Shown here: positions 1 to 11,699 of the stretch, one piece after another | Layout of the letters: each line of letters begins with the position of its first letter | Numbering within the stretch: position 1 is the first letter of the stretch | Assembly: GCF_945859685.1 (NCBI RefSeq) | Contig: NC_079149.1 | Span: 86,295,073 to 86,359,072 of the forward strand | From: Eupeodes corollae | Lineage: Eukaryota; Arthropoda; Insecta; Diptera; Syrphidae | Direction: 5' to 3' | Length of the DNA: 64,000 nucleotides | Made by a program: the position numbers and the translations under genes | Notes under the pieces: model-generated | Databases searched by the model: none | What the model saw: only the letters and a program-made list of their open reading frames with translations | Told to the model about the DNA's origin: nothing

Positions 1-231
1 TGAATAAATATAAATAAAATTATTATTTTTTAAGTTTATTCTTAACTTTTGGATTAAAAATAGGGAGATAACTTCCAAAAGATAATATTCTCAAAAATTC
101 AGTTTATGTAAATACAAACCTAAATAACGTTACATTTAAAATTAAATAATACAATAATTTAAAAAAGAAAGAACATTAATGTTTTATTTCCTAAACTTCT
201 ATAACTCATAACTTTTGGGGCAACCAATGGG
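1..231. other. AT-rich DNA, nothing recognised
   Basis: I see no convincing coding frame, RNA gene or element end here. Confidence 0.5.
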
Positions 232-1120
232 CAGGTTCAGACGACATAAAAGACCTGAAAGTAAGGCAAGTTCCTATCCTAGGATCTGATTGGCCAGGTG
301 CCAAAAAATTACCCTGCGATTAAAGCAACTTTAATGGAAAGTTGACTGGAAAGTTAGTCAAGAAAAATCTCTCTAAGTCTACTTCTATCAAAATAACAGT
401 TGATCATGTTTTTTCATTCAACTGAAAGCTGAACTTTATAACTCTAGGATTTATTTATTTTCTGCACAACTTTATTTAATGCTTTCTGTAAAATTTCCTT
501 GTCAATTTGGAAAAGAAATAACTATTATTTCTTTACAATGCAAAATACAAATCGTGATGGACTTGCAGCTTGCCTGACGAGTATTTTTAAGGCAGTAAGT
601 TTGTACTTTTTGTTCTATAAACTTACAAGGAGAGATTTCCGAAGCAAAGTTCTGAATTTGCTTGAAAAACAAACTAGTTTCCTTGGTCAAAATGTACGGT
701 CAAAGAATAAAGTTGACTGCAAATGAAGTCCCTTATGTTGGCTGAACCTACCCAATGTTTGTCATTGAATATCCATCTGTGGTTCGACAGGTTCAGACGC
801 CATAAGGGGCTCAAAAGTAAGGTAAGTTTCAAGTGCCTGATTGGCCAGTTGCCAAAAAATTGATCTCCAATTAAGGCAACTTTATTGGAAAGTTGACTGA
901 AAATTCAGTCAAAAAAAATTATCTAACTATCAAATCAAGTCTACTTATGTCAAAATTATAGCTGATCGTGTCTTTTCATTTCACTCAAAGCTGAACTTTA
1001 TAACGCTGTAATTTATTTACAAATTTTCTGCACACTTCCATTTAATGTTTTATGTTGAAATATTCCTTAAAAAATCAAGTCGGGAAGGACTTGAAGCTTG
1101 CCTAAGAAGAGTTTAGTAGA
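232..1120. repeat. Two diverged tandem units, about 530-556 bp period
   Basis: The block starting caggttcag at 232 recurs at 788. The shared order is: the cag-gttcaga start, a tgattggccag segment, gccaaaaaatt, a gcaactttA-TGGAAAGTTGACTG segment, a ctgaactttataac segment, and an acttg-agcttgcct end (561 and 1089). Similarity is clear but with many substitutions and indels, so the duplication is old. No protein is evident. It may be satellite-like DNA or a doubled fragment of a non-autonomous element. Confidence 0.75.
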
Positions 1121-1206
1121 AATCAATGGTTTTTGGTACGATCACCTGAAGTTAAAGGTTAGTAAAGTAAAGTTTCAAGTTTAACATTCATAAATAAAAT
1201 AAATTA

Positions 1207-1459
1207 GGTGGCGCAACAGTCCATGAAGAACCAGGGCCTAGTGACTTACAATGTTTGCGAGTGATGTTTTCAGGGATGGAAGGGACCTACAGTTTATATG
1301 TCGATCTGATCCACTTATTTGAGAAAGCACTTTTTCATGACAAGAATTACTCTTGGAGGATTTGTCAATTCCTCGCAAGAGGCAGTACCCGTGAAAAAAA
1401 GTTAGGTGGCACAGGCAGGGATTGAATCCAAGACCCCTTGCATGACAGTCCACCGCACT
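1207..1459 (-). mobile_element. tRNA-derived SINE, copy A
   Basis: Read on the minus strand this is a SINE seen four more times in the window (33614, 45775, 49806, 63775). The tRNA-like head lies at the right. Its B box has decayed (ggattcaatcc against ggttcgatcc in better copies). The body holds the ggatggaagggacctacag and gagaaagcactttttcatgac blocks. The 3' tail at the left is ggtggcgcaacagtcc on the plus strand. The first bases of the head are missing because the copy ends exactly at the poly(A) of the neighbouring LINE. Confidence 0.8.
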
Positions 1460-2003
1460 TTTTTTTTTTTAATTCATTTTTATTAATTCATTCTTAAACC
1501 TATCTTAAAGCTAGACAAAAATTCATAAAACTAGCCTAATTATCCATAACTTACAACTAACTTAATGGTCCCATACGGACACTCTAAGCTAAACTATAAC
1601 ACTAATTAGTAATGCCTTTCGGCCTTAAGATCTATTTTACTTCAATTCAATTTTATTTATTTTTGTATTAATTAGAAAATTTAAAAAAAAACTAATATCA
1701 ATATCCTTTTTATTTTTGCTGAAAAACTACTTGAATAAGGTCCCTAATATAAAACTTAAAACTAACTTAAACTACCTATTCTACCTATAAACTACTTAAA
1801 ACTAGAACAACCACAGCATCAAATCTAACTATCTAACATTTTTATTTTTCATATTTTGTTTTTTGGTATTTTTTGTATTTTTTGTTTTTATAATTTTTTT
1901 TTTCTATTTCTTTTTGTGCCACCATGCCTATTCTACTTGAAACTAAACCCTAAAACTGTAAAACAAGTATGTAAGCCGGCCAAGGCTTAAAACCCCATCC
2001 CGA

Positions 2004-5000
2004 CTACCCAATATCAAGTGCCGATTGAAGCCACCAAAACTGGTTCTCCTGCTTCACCCTATCAGTTCGGTCCCGCTCGGACACAGCCCTACTGAACCGA
2101 AGGAGCTCCGCTCCACCTTGTGCCATGACGTCCCGATTGTACGGGAGTCGCCTATCCACGGTTCTTCGTCTGACGTGGTAGATTAACGGGACTGCCAATC
2201 TATCCTGTATCAGACCGCATTTGTCTAAAAAGAGGAATGCCTCTGGTACAATAAAGCCGCTCAAGCGTGCACTTTCAAAATACTCGTCGTTCGGATAGAA
2301 CGCCCCGAAAATTAAATTGTTGGTCGAAGACATAGCTCTTGCAATTTCGAACTAGTTTTATCACGAAATTGTCAATTCTGTTGATTCGAGCCCCGTTGTA
2401 TAGGACCTCGTTGGAAAAATAATGCACATAAGAAGACTCGGCTGTTCGATATAAGCCGGTACAGCGTCGTAAACACTGCCGCTCGAACACCCGAAACTTC
2501 TCCATCTGGGAAGGGGCAACGTTGAACCACACAGGACAACCATAAACGACCATTGGCCTTATGAGGGCCGTGTAGCAAATTACCTTCACTCTGGGGTCAA
2601 GCCGACTGCTAAAAAACAGCCGTTTCGTCAGAGCGAAGTCTCCTCTGGCCATGGTCAGAGCAGCATTTATATGTCTGTCGAAATATAAATACTGATCTAA
2701 CCAGATACCGAGGTACTTCACTACACTTTTGCTCGCCAATGGCTGCCCGTGAAGGTCAACGATGACCATCTTGCGCCAATTCTTACACGTATCCCTCGTG
2801 GCCCCAGCCAACGGAGTCCGGAACAGAATTGTCTCTGACTTCTGGACATTTATTTTCAGTTTCCAGTCGTCGCAATATCGCTGAATCTTGTCGAAATCAC
2901 GCTGCAAGAGAATTCTAATAACCTCAACCTTTCGAGCCGTTCTGTACGCAATTAGATCGTCGGCGTACGCAATTGCCTTTGTAAGACTACCTATCAGATC
3001 GCTGGTGTAAATGCTGAAGAGAATCGGCGAATTCACCGCTCCTGTTGAAGACCATTTTTAATTGAGAATGTTGTGGTAGAAGTTACATTGCCACTTTTGA
3101 CAACAAACTTTCTACCGTTAAGCATATCATAAAGTATATACAACAATGGCTTGCTTATGCCAAGCCTGCTCAGTTTTAGGTAAAGACCCTCTAACCATAC
3201 GGTGTCAAAGGCCTTTTCCAAATCAACCAGAACAGCACCTGTGCATTGTTGTTTTGATTTATTCCATTGGATATCAGAAACGAGTTTAGACGCAGCATGA
3301 ATTGTGTCATGACCCGCCTTGAACCCGAACTGTTTATCCGGAATTATTTTGTTGTCCGCAGCCCACTTAGTCAGAGCCCTATTAATGATCTTTTCGAAAA
3401 CTTTGCTGATGCTCGGAAGAAGACTTATCGACCGAAGATTTGACGGGTTGGAGTTGTCCATTCCCTTTTTCGGGAGAGGATGAACCACAGCGGTCTTCCA
3501 ATGCACTGGATAATATGCATTATTCAGTGCATTATTGAAGAGCGTGGTGTATATGTCAATTGCTTCCATCGGTAAATGTCTTAGTACAACGTTGGATATA
3601 CCGTCGACACCTGCTGACTTTTTGTTTTTTATTGAATTGAAGATGAGCTGAAGCTCAACCTTCGTCACTAACAAGGGACTTGGTCCCGTTTGCTCGGCGA
3701 TTATGGCATTTGCCAAGGAATCGTCATTGAACCGCATGAAACCGCGGTTCTCAGATCGCCATTGTGTCATATCATTTCGAAGGTAAAAGTGATTAAGTAG
3801 GGCTCTGTTTTCCAGGTCGTGGTTGGGGCGAATGCTAACATTCACCTTGTACACTTGCTGGAAAGCAGCTCCCACCGCCTCCACTTTTTCCTTCGGATCT
3901 TCAATTATGTAAAAGTCATCGTCAAAGATGGCTTCCTCTGGATCTATTTGCGCTGTCCTTAGTACGTTTCTGTTCTCTTCAGTTCTTTGGAGTTTAAGAC
4001 ACGGAAGGTCATTATCGTTTTTTTTCCTGAATATCTTGTTGATTTTGGGGAACATACTAGGGTCACTCGAATTAACTGACCGGATCTTGCGGTCCCAGTA
4101 CTTGTTAATTGATAGCCTGTAGTTCTCCTTAATCAACAGATTGACATTTTTTATTGACGATTCAGTGTCCTAACCTCCAAGTCGCGTGGGTCTGTAAGTC
4201 GTCTGTGCAAGTTTTTGAGTCTTGTCAGTAAGCCACTCTTGTGCCTACGTAGTGCGTCAATTGTCGCGTTTCTGTAAGCGTCCATTTGGTCCCGTTCTTT
4301 GTACTTTGGGATTGTCCGTTCCATCGTTCGTTTTATTGTTTCGTCCATCTGTTGTAAGTGTTGGTCAATTTCTGTATTTGTCAGGTTTCTGTTGTTTGGT
4401 GGGGCTATGTCACTCGAAGGAAGTTCTCTCGCTAAGGCGTTGGTGAAACGAGGCCAACGCATCTTACTGTAATTGTAAGAGTGCGTTGCAACGTATTCTT
4501 CCAATTCCACGCGTTCGTTCGGAATCTGCATTACAGCAGCCAGTCCGCAGTGATCACTGTCGTACTCGACTGTCTGTAAGCAGTTTCGAGGGTGATTACC
4601 CACTTTGTCTGTAACTGTCAGTCTGGTGTCGTACAGCAAAAGATCCAGAAAGGAGCCACTTCTTGGATACGATGGCTTTTCAGTAGCCAGCAGGTCGACA
4701 CCATATTCAACGCTGTAAAGATTCATCAAATTAAAAAGATGGTTACCTCTGGGATTATTATGTTGATTTCCCCAATCTTCATGTTTTGCGTTCAAATCAC
4801 CGGCCAAGATGAAATAGTTTTCTTCCAAGCTCAGTTTAAGTTCCCTAAAAACAATCTCGAGTTCTGATGCAAAGTAAGTGACCTGCGGAGCTCCAGCCGC
4901 ATAAGCCGCAATCATATACATCCGCTTCCCTTGAGAGAGAGAGATGCACACAACGCAAACTTCTAGCGTCTTGAGCTTTCGCAATTCATTGTTGTATATT

Positions 5001-5257
5001 ACTTTATAATTAATGCCTTTTCGTATAAAGAGAGCGACACCGCCCCCTTGAGTGGAGTCGGGCCGGTCTCTTCTTACGATATTGTAATTTCTATGAGTCA
5101 ATTTGTGTTTGTGGTTTAGCTTAGTTTCGCTAGCCATAAACACATCGGGACTGTAGTCTTTCAACAATTGGAACATATTGGCTCTTCGTTCAATCCTTAT
5201 CAGTGAATTTACATTCACAGCTAGGACTTTAAGGCGCGTCTCCGGCAGCGCGCCCAT
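2004..5257 (-). pseudogene. LINE ORF2: AP endonuclease and reverse transcriptase, frameshifted
   Basis: In the living element this protein nicks target DNA and copies the element RNA into it. The first frame (5257-4151) carries the AP-endonuclease signatures VNVNSL, ASETKL, AGDLNAKH and YDSDHCG in order. The reverse transcriptase follows in a second frame (4136-3033) with KSAGVDGISN and LVDLEKAFDTVW. It continues in a third frame (3036-2275) with the catalytic AYADD box. The C-terminal part switches again (2333-2004). At least three small indels therefore interrupt it: near 4145, near 3036 inside the usual GLxQG motif, and near 2300. All catalytic motifs remain readable, so decay is moderate. 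Confidence 0.85.
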
Positions 5258-5263
5258 TATGGT

Positions 5264-7116
5264 CTAAATTGCGCCAGGCCAGGCAACAAAGAGTAGAGAT
5301 GATCTACCCTTTTGCTCCTTTATCTGACTTTGCAGCCCTGTTAGTTGACCTTGAATGCTCAACAACAAGGCTACAATGTCAGGCTGCACCTCTGGTGCCT
5401 TAGGCACAGGGGCCTTGGGGGCAACCGTTGGTGGAGCCTGTCTCGTATTCCCATTCCCTGACACCATTTGGGCGTAAGAGAATTTGGGATCCACGAATTT
5501 TTGTGTTGGAGCCTGTCGAACTGTTCGACTTTTTTCAGCTTTTTGACTGGCCTGTTTTTGCTTCATTTGTTGGACCTTAGGGCAATCCCTATAGTTAGCC
5601 GGGTGCCCTTGGTTTTCACAAAGGACACCCTTGAGCAGGGTCAAATCCTCAACCCGCTCATTCCCCAGCTTACATTCTCCTTCTTTGTGGGTTTCTCCGC
5701 ACCTCACACAACGCAACTGCATATTGCAATTGGCATTGGCATGGCCAAACCTCTGGCACTTCGTACATTGTAGAATGTCGTCGTGCCTTTTTAATGTCTC
5801 CCAGCGTACAGTTTGGTTGTCGAGAGCTGTGATTCTCTCGACACTATTAAAACTGCTTTGGGGCGATAATGTTACGAGGAACATTGGCAGCTTATAACCC
5901 CCTCGTCTTGACTTCACCGTAGTGAAAGGCTTGACCCCGATAAAATCGAGATCGTCACTGGCTTTTTGGCGGAGCTCAGCTAAAAGCTCCTCCGGTTCCG
6001 TGCAGGAACTTATGCCCTTCAGAAGGACCGTCTTGAATTTTTCGCTCTTAGGCGTGTAGCTGAAGAACTCAGCTGTGGCCTCTTTTAGCAACCCTTTTAC
6101 TAACTTGTATTCGGCCAGTGAGAAGCACTGGACCGAATAATTCTTTTCTTTTTCGCTTAAAAGTTTAATTAAAAAATTGCCCTTAGTGGCCGACTTACAT
6201 ACCTGTTTTATGTCGTCCAGGTCAACTCTATGGGTCCTTATTGGTGGTATTTTTTCTTTCTTGGCCTGTGGTTGTTTCTGGTGTTGCTGCTGCTGTTTCT
6301 GCTGCTGTTGCTGCTTCTGTTGCTGTTGTTGAGGTTGCTGCTGCTGCTTCTGCTGCTCCTGGTGCCTTGGTTGTAGCTGTTGCTTGGCCTTAGCGGAAGT
6401 CGATGGGCCCTCGGACGGGCCTGTCACTACTGATGGCCTCTTTTTATTTTGCTCCGCTCCTGTGTTTTTGGGAGCGGGCTTGGGTTGTGGCTGGTTTTGC
6501 TGCTGTGGTTGTTGTTGCTGTTGTTTTTGCTGCTGTTGTACTTGCTGCTGTAGTTTTTGGGCTGCCCCTTGTTTTCGGCGCGCCTCTTGTTTCAGCTTTA
6601 GTTGACTGAGGAGGGGGCTCAATTTCCTCCTTGAGCTTACTGAGGCTTTGCTAGAACTGCCTGATTGCTGCCTGTTTGTCTTGCAGGGCCTGCACCAGTT
6701 CTCTTTCATCTTGGAGGTCCGCCGCTACCTCCAAGGCCTTGCTTTTCTGCGAGACTGGCTCTGGCTCCGATAGGATTAAATCCTTATTCGGAGACCTGAA
6801 GAGCCCCTCTCCACCTTCTGACATATATTCAGTTTTCTCAGACTCGGCGTAGTCTGAGAATTCACTCTCCGTGGTGATACCTTCCCTCTTCTCCATTTTT
6901 TTTTTTGTTGGCCTGCCTTTTAGCCGAATTGGTTCTCTTGACCTTATTTGGGCTTTGTTTCGTCAGCTTTCTTTTGTAGGTCTTTGACGTTAAATGGTCA
7001 GATGCCTGACCTCATGTTGTTGCAGTTGTTTGCAGTACCGCTGCTGGCACCGCAACATCACCCGATGTGTTGGCAGAGGTATCTTTCGATACCCCTGCAC
7101 TTTTCTCCTTCATCAT
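5264..7116 (-). pseudogene. LINE ORF1: gag-like RNA-binding protein
   Basis: ORF1 proteins of jockey elements coat the element RNA. The main open stretch is 6709-5264 (481 codons). It has a very long Gln-rich segment (CAG/CAA runs at 6270-6570), then a folded middle, then cysteine knuckles (CTKCQRFGHANANC, CVRCGETHKEGEC, and CENQGHPANYRDC, whose leading cysteine pair is altered). The N-terminal part, starting MEKREGITTESEF at 6896, is in another frame. A possible earlier start (ATGATG at 7116) is followed by a TGA at 7012-7014. ORF1 is therefore broken in at least two places. It ends 6 bp before ORF2 begins. Confidence 0.8.
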
Positions 7117-7189
7117 TTGCCTTTTTTTCCCAGTTTATAAAATCGGCAATTTCCCGATTATGAAAAAAAGCTTCCAAATTTTTTGCTGA

Positions 7190-7260
7190 CTCGCTCTGGG
7201 ACTCGAACCCACGACCCCTGGACTTGTCTGCGGACGCCACTTCCACTAGGCTACCGATCT
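7190..7260 (-). other. tRNA-like segment with Pol III A and B boxes at LINE 5' end
   Basis: On the minus strand the A box reads TAGCCTAGTGG (7243-7253) and the B box GGGTTCGAGTCCC (7198-7210), both textbook Pol III internal promoter sequences at tRNA-like spacing. The flanks do not pair as an acceptor stem and the T stem is imperfect, so this is not a working tRNA gene. It is either the head of an old SINE into which the LINE jumped, or part of the LINE 5' region. Confidence 0.7.
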
Positions 7261-7378
7261 GTTATATAATACAGTGGCAACCAGCCAAGTTTAGTTTTAA
7301 TAAAACTATTGAACTGATTTAACTTTGAAATAAATATAATCACTAGCACTTCTTCACTGTTTGGAAGTCAAAGAACGA

Positions 7379-8440
7379 CTGGTGCAGAGTGACACTGAAG
7401 ACGAGTTTATTGACTATGCTGAGGATGTGCCGGATAGCTACGATGAGAAACAACAGTGCTAGGAAGAACTTTATCTTCAGATGCTCGCATTATTATTCCA
7501 CCTAAGCGCAAACTATGAGATCGTAATAAGCACTGTTGGACAACCGTCAAGGCTAAACGTCACGGTAATATCCCTGTAATAATTATTGTTCGAATAAATA
7601 GATGGCCAACCAGATCTTCCATGAACATCTTCGACCCTTTACTGTGTTTTAACTTATTTATAACAAATGAAATAGTTAGTGAAATATTGAAATTGGACAA
7701 ACATAGAAATCTCTCTCAAACGTATGGAAAAAGAAGATAAGGATAAAGAAACTGGTAATGAGACTACGAAGCTTAGTGCTACATTTAGAGACACCAATGA
7801 AATTGAAATCTGTGCTTTTATTGGCATCCCTACATTATGCGTTGCTGTGAAAGATAATCACCTTTCAACGGAAGAACTTTTTGACAGCTCTTTTTCTGGA
7901 ACTCGTTATGTAGCAGTTATGAGTCGTGACAGATTCGACTTTCTTATCAGCTGCATGCGCATGGATGATAAATCGATACGTCCACCACTCAGAGATACGG
8001 ATCCATTTATACCTATCAGAAAATTTTGGGACTTATTCATAAATCAGTGCTTGATCAATTGCACTCCGGGATCACATCTAATTATTAACGAGCAGTTATT
8101 GGGATTTCGAAGAAGATGTCCATTTAGAATGTACATTCCGAAAAAACCAAATAGATATGGAATAAAGATTCCGATTATGTGTGACAGCAGCACAAAGTAC
8201 ATGATAAATGCCATTCCTTATATCGGACGAGCAACCAATACCAATGGCATTCCTAAAGGTGAGTACTATATCAAAGTACTGTCGAAGCCAGTGCATGGCA
8301 CCTATCGTAATATCACCTGCGACAATTGGTTTACTTCTGTACCCCTGGTAAAATCCTTACTTCAGCAACCTTATATGCTTGCATTGGTAGGTACGATAGG
8401 ATACAACAAACGAGAAATTCCGAGAAAAATATGCCCAGTG
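7379..8440 (+). pseudogene. piggyBac transposase fragment (cabbage-looper type)
   Basis: The N-terminal part (7379-7720) gives VQSDTEDEFID, NKHCWTTVKAKR and FDPLLCFNLF, with stops. After a frameshift near 7722 the frame stays open with TFRDTNEIEI, SRDRFDFLISCMRMDDKS, LLGFRRRCPFRMYIP, GTKYMIN-like and KPVHGTYRNITCDNWFTS motifs, all characteristic of the piggyBac DDE transposase. The first catalytic aspartate position reads IINEQLLGF, so Asp is replaced by Asn. The second aspartate (TCDNWF) is kept. The rest, including the third aspartate, is lost where RTE-like sequence begins. The piece is an inactive relic. Confidence 0.85.
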
Positions 8441-8544
8441 GATAGTTGTTGGGGCAGCAAACGGGAGGTGTTTCCACTAAGTCACCTCTTCTTATCCAGA
8501 TGGCAGCGAAGGAATTCCCAAAATGGAATCAACGGTGGCGTCTA

Positions 8545-11337
8545 CAGCTCCAGTAAGGTTGAACTACTTAGTGAACCCCTCTTGAGCTATAGGTGCATCA
8601 ATGAGCGCCTCATGACCATACGCATAAAGGCTAAATTCGGGAACATTAGTCTGATATGCGCGCACACCCCCACAGAAGGGAAAGACGACAACACCAAAGA
8701 TATGTTCTTGGAGCTCTTAGACAAAACATATGAGCAGTGTCCTAGCTACGATATTAAAATTGTCTTGACCGATTTTATTGCCAAGCTAAGAAGGGAAGAC
8801 ATCTTTGGTGGAATAATCGGGAAAAAGAGCCTGCACGGAAACACTTCCGACAACGGATTCAGGCTCATAGATTTTGCTGCGGCGCGAAACGTCATGGTAG
8901 CCAGTACGCGTTTTCCACACTTCAACATCCACAAAGGAACTTGGACTTCTCCAAATCAATTTACCGTCAACCAGATTGACCATATTGCGATCGACGCCAG
9001 ACAAGCTTCCAGCATCATGGATGTACGAACTTTCCGAGGAGCTAACATCGACTCGGACCACTACCTCGTTGTAGCCAAGGTAGCATTTCGGATTTCCAAA
9101 CCCAAGGCAAAACAGGGAGGTGCTGGGAGAAGGTACAACGTCGAACGGCTACAATCGCCAGAGATCGCCTAATCCTTTTCCGACCAAGTTACAGGTAACC
9201 TCTCTCGAAGTGTTCTGCCGCCAACACAATTGCCCATGTTCTGCATTTCACTTATTGTGAATACACTTTGCGAAAGTGAATTTGGGTGTTCCACAACTCG
9301 TTATCGTGAAATGGATTTTCGAACATGCAAATGGATGTTCTGTATTTCGGTTTGTTCCATTTTTCGAACGCATTCAAATCACATTTTTTTAATTTTGTGA
9401 ATTGATCTTTGAAAGCTTCCTTCTGCTAGGAATCGGATGGTTGCAGTAAGTTTTGAATTGAAGAAGGTATTATAAAAGGTTCTATTTCCCTTAGAACATA
9501 TAAAAAAGCGTCTTTGCTTAATCCAAAATAACTTATTTTATCAGAACAATTCTACATAATTTTCACACACTTAAAATGTGTCATCAAATCCAATATATTT
9601 TTTTCTTTCTTATTTTATCTCTTGAATTCTTCTTCCTTTTTTCACTTAAAATTGATAATAATATTGCATTCATCTTCAAAACAGCAAAAATTTTACTTCA
9701 GAAACAATATAAAAATGTATGATTCTTCAGTTTTGACAGTTCGAAGCAATTTCGAAGTTTTCGAATTCGATCGAATTGAAAATTCGAAATGAAAAGTGAT
9801 TTCAATTCACTTTCGATCGAAATTCGGAACATGGGCGATTCGCCCAGTGCCAACATTGCCAAGATGCAATCAGAGAAGCCGCCTCTGATGTGCTGGGATT
9901 CAAACAGCCACCAACAAGGAACCGCTGGTTTGATAAGGAATGTCGGCAGGCAAATGCAGCCAAACAACAGGCACGCAAAGTGGCGCGCGCTGTATAAAAG
10001 GACGAGAGCTGCTCATGAGCAGAAGAGGCGAGAGGAATACCGACTTCTCAGAAGGAAGAAGAGTGGGCATAAGAAGCGTGCGGTCGAAGATGTTGAGAGG
10101 TTTAAAAGCAGGAATGAAGTTCGAAAGTTTTATGAACAGGTGAAACGAAATTCACAGGTACATAAACCTAGAACCGAAGGCTGCAAAGATGAAAATGGAA
10201 ACATCATAGTGAAACCGCAGTCAATGCTGAGGATATGGAAGGACCACTTCTGCAGAATGTATAACGGCGACGATGAACTGAACTCCGCTGTCAGGCAGGA
10301 TGATCCATTCAACATAGACGACGAAAGCCAACAATCCCGTCCTCCCGGCTTAGACGAAGAAAATATTGCCATATCTGAGCTGAGGTCTAATAAAGCCGCT
10401 GGAGCGGATGGCTTGAATGCCAAGCTCTTTAAAGCAGCTGGAGATAAGTTGGTTAGGTGCGTGCACCAACTTATCTATAAGATATGTTCGGAAGAAAGCA
10501 TGCCCGATGAATGGAACCTCAGTATTGTTTGCCCGATCCTGAAAAAAAGGAATCAGTCTACTTAACATCGCCTATAAAATCTTCTCTGCCTTAATATGTG
10601 AACGTCCAAAGCCCATCGTCAACAACATGATAGGTCTTTATCAGTGTGGTTTAAGACCAGGATAGTCCACAGTCGATCAAATATTCACATTACGGCAGAT
10701 CCTGGATAAAACCCAAGAACACCATATCGACAACCACCATCTTTTCATCGATTTCAAGGCCGCATATGACAGCATCTACAGGGACGAGCTGTATAGAGCC
10801 ATGTCTAGTTTTGGTATCCCTGCCAAACTCGTCCGTTTATGCAGGATGACCATGGAGAATTCACGCTGTTCCATAAAGGTTGGAAACAGCTTAACAGAAC
10901 CTTTCGATGTCAAAAAAGGCTTTAGACAAGGTGATGCGCTGCCATGTGATTTTTTTAACATCGTGCTTGAAAGAATAGTGCAGAGCTCAAACGTCAGCAC
11001 TAGAGGCACTATCTTTCAATAGTCTGTCCAATTACTAGCATATGCTGATGACATTGACATAATCGGAAAAACTCAGCGTGATATCAATGGGGCTTTTTTG
11101 AGTATTGAGGCACAGGCGGCAAAAATGGGTATAACGGTTAATGACGGCAAAATAAAGTACATGCTGTCGTCAAGAAAGGACATACAACACCGACATTTTG
11201 GTCAAAACGTCACCATCGACAGACGTAACTTTGACGTAGTCAAGGACTTCGTCTACCTAGGCTCCGCTGTAAACACAGAAAACAACACCAACGCTGAGAT
11301 CAAACGTAAATACGAGCTAGATGGAAAAGTTTGTTAG
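8545..11337 (+). pseudogene. RTE-like endonuclease/reverse transcriptase, broken
   Basis: The readable endonuclease segments include SLICAHTPTEGKDDN, DFIAKLRREDIFGG (the usual GDFNAKLG has lost its Gly-Asp) and SDHYLVVAKVA. An in-frame TAA follows PEIA at about 9171. After the inserted MITE the linker and fingers continue (9840-10565: KAAGADGLNAKLF, PDEWNLSIVCPILKK). The reverse transcriptase resumes with HLFIDFKAAYDSIY, GFRQGDALPCDFF and LLAYADDIDII, the last being the catalytic box. Extra stops and deletions show it is not functional. The GFRQGD motif, in place of GVPQGS, points to the RTE side of the LINE tree. Confidence 0.8.
9231..9838. mobile_element. Inverted-repeat MITE inside the RTE-like LINE
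   Basis: Comparison with the intact copy at 42-45 kb shows that the RTE coding sequence stops after ccaacacaat and resumes at about 9839. The inserted DNA begins tGCCCATGTTC and ends GAACATGGGCga, giving a 10-bp terminal inverted repeat. The inner ends are rich in TTCGA palindromes (tttcgatcgaaa), and no protein is encoded. The target duplication is unclear. Confidence 0.75.
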
Positions 11338-11389
11338 GTGATGCCCTAGTTCACACAGGACTGTAGCGCCACCTTAAATAAGTTGTGAG

Positions 11390-11562
11390 TGCATATAATA
11401 GCAAATTGGTTGCTGTTGATATTATAGATAGCATCATGGAAATCTATAAGATAAAACTGAGAAGCAAACGTTGGCAGGTGCGACTATTTAACCATTTTAT
11501 AGACCTTAACATTGCAAACACGTGGCTTCTTTATAAAATAAGTCTACAAGAACAAAAATGAT
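11390..11562 (+). pseudogene. piggyBac-family transposase C-terminal fragment
   Basis: One short open frame reads AVDIIDSIMEIYKIKLRSKR and continues RLFNHFIDLNIANTWLLYK. This matches the region around the third catalytic aspartate (the VDxxD motif) of PGBD-like piggyBac transposases. It differs in style from the looper-type piggyBac seen at 7379-8440, where this region normally has a TLDQ-CSRKTNRW pattern. It therefore probably comes from another piggyBac lineage and is not the other end of the same copy. Confidence 0.6.
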
Positions 11563-11699
11563 TGGAAATAGCAAAGGTTCTATGTAAGATAGGAACTCAA
11601 AAGAATTCCACAAATCGAAGATTGATTCCGTCAGGACATGTGCTACATATTCCTCCTCAAGAAGTATGCAATAACCAAACTGGGCTCTGGACTCAGTGG

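Larger units (their letters stand above)
1460..7262 (-). mobile_element. Jockey-clade-like non-LTR retrotransposon, nearly full length
   Basis: The element reads on the minus strand, with a poly(A) run at 1460-1470 as its 3' end. It has two coding regions: an ORF1 with zinc knuckles (5264-7116), then an endonuclease plus reverse transcriptase ORF2 (2004-5257). This order, and the absence of LTRs and RNase H, fit the jockey clade. The 5' end is placed near 7262 because piggyBac sequence begins soon after, but no target duplication was found, so that border is soft. Several frameshifts show that the copy is dead. Confidence 0.8.
8433..11375 (+). mobile_element. RTE-like non-LTR retrotransposon, copy 1 (degenerate)
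   Basis: This is the same family as the element at 42095-45463, here on the plus strand. It starts inside the 5' region (homology begins near cccagtgga at 8433). About 340 bp is missing between SSSKVELLSE and LSYRCINERL, and a C-terminal reverse transcriptase block is missing near 11310. A 608-bp inverted-repeat element sits inside it. The 3' end matches copy 2 through gcgccaccttaa, with a short TAAATAAG tail. It lies between two piggyBac fragments, and I could not find a target duplication. Confidence 0.85.

Noticed and set aside
6270..6600. Poly-Gln region as a separate repeat-expansion gene, and the plus-strand Cys/Phe-rich frames opposite it
   Set aside because: The Gln codons are part of the LINE ORF1, and the Cys/Ala/Phe-rich plus frames are its antisense shadow.
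7190..7260. A functional tRNA gene
   Set aside because: Pol III boxes are present but no acceptor stem pairs and the T stem is imperfect.
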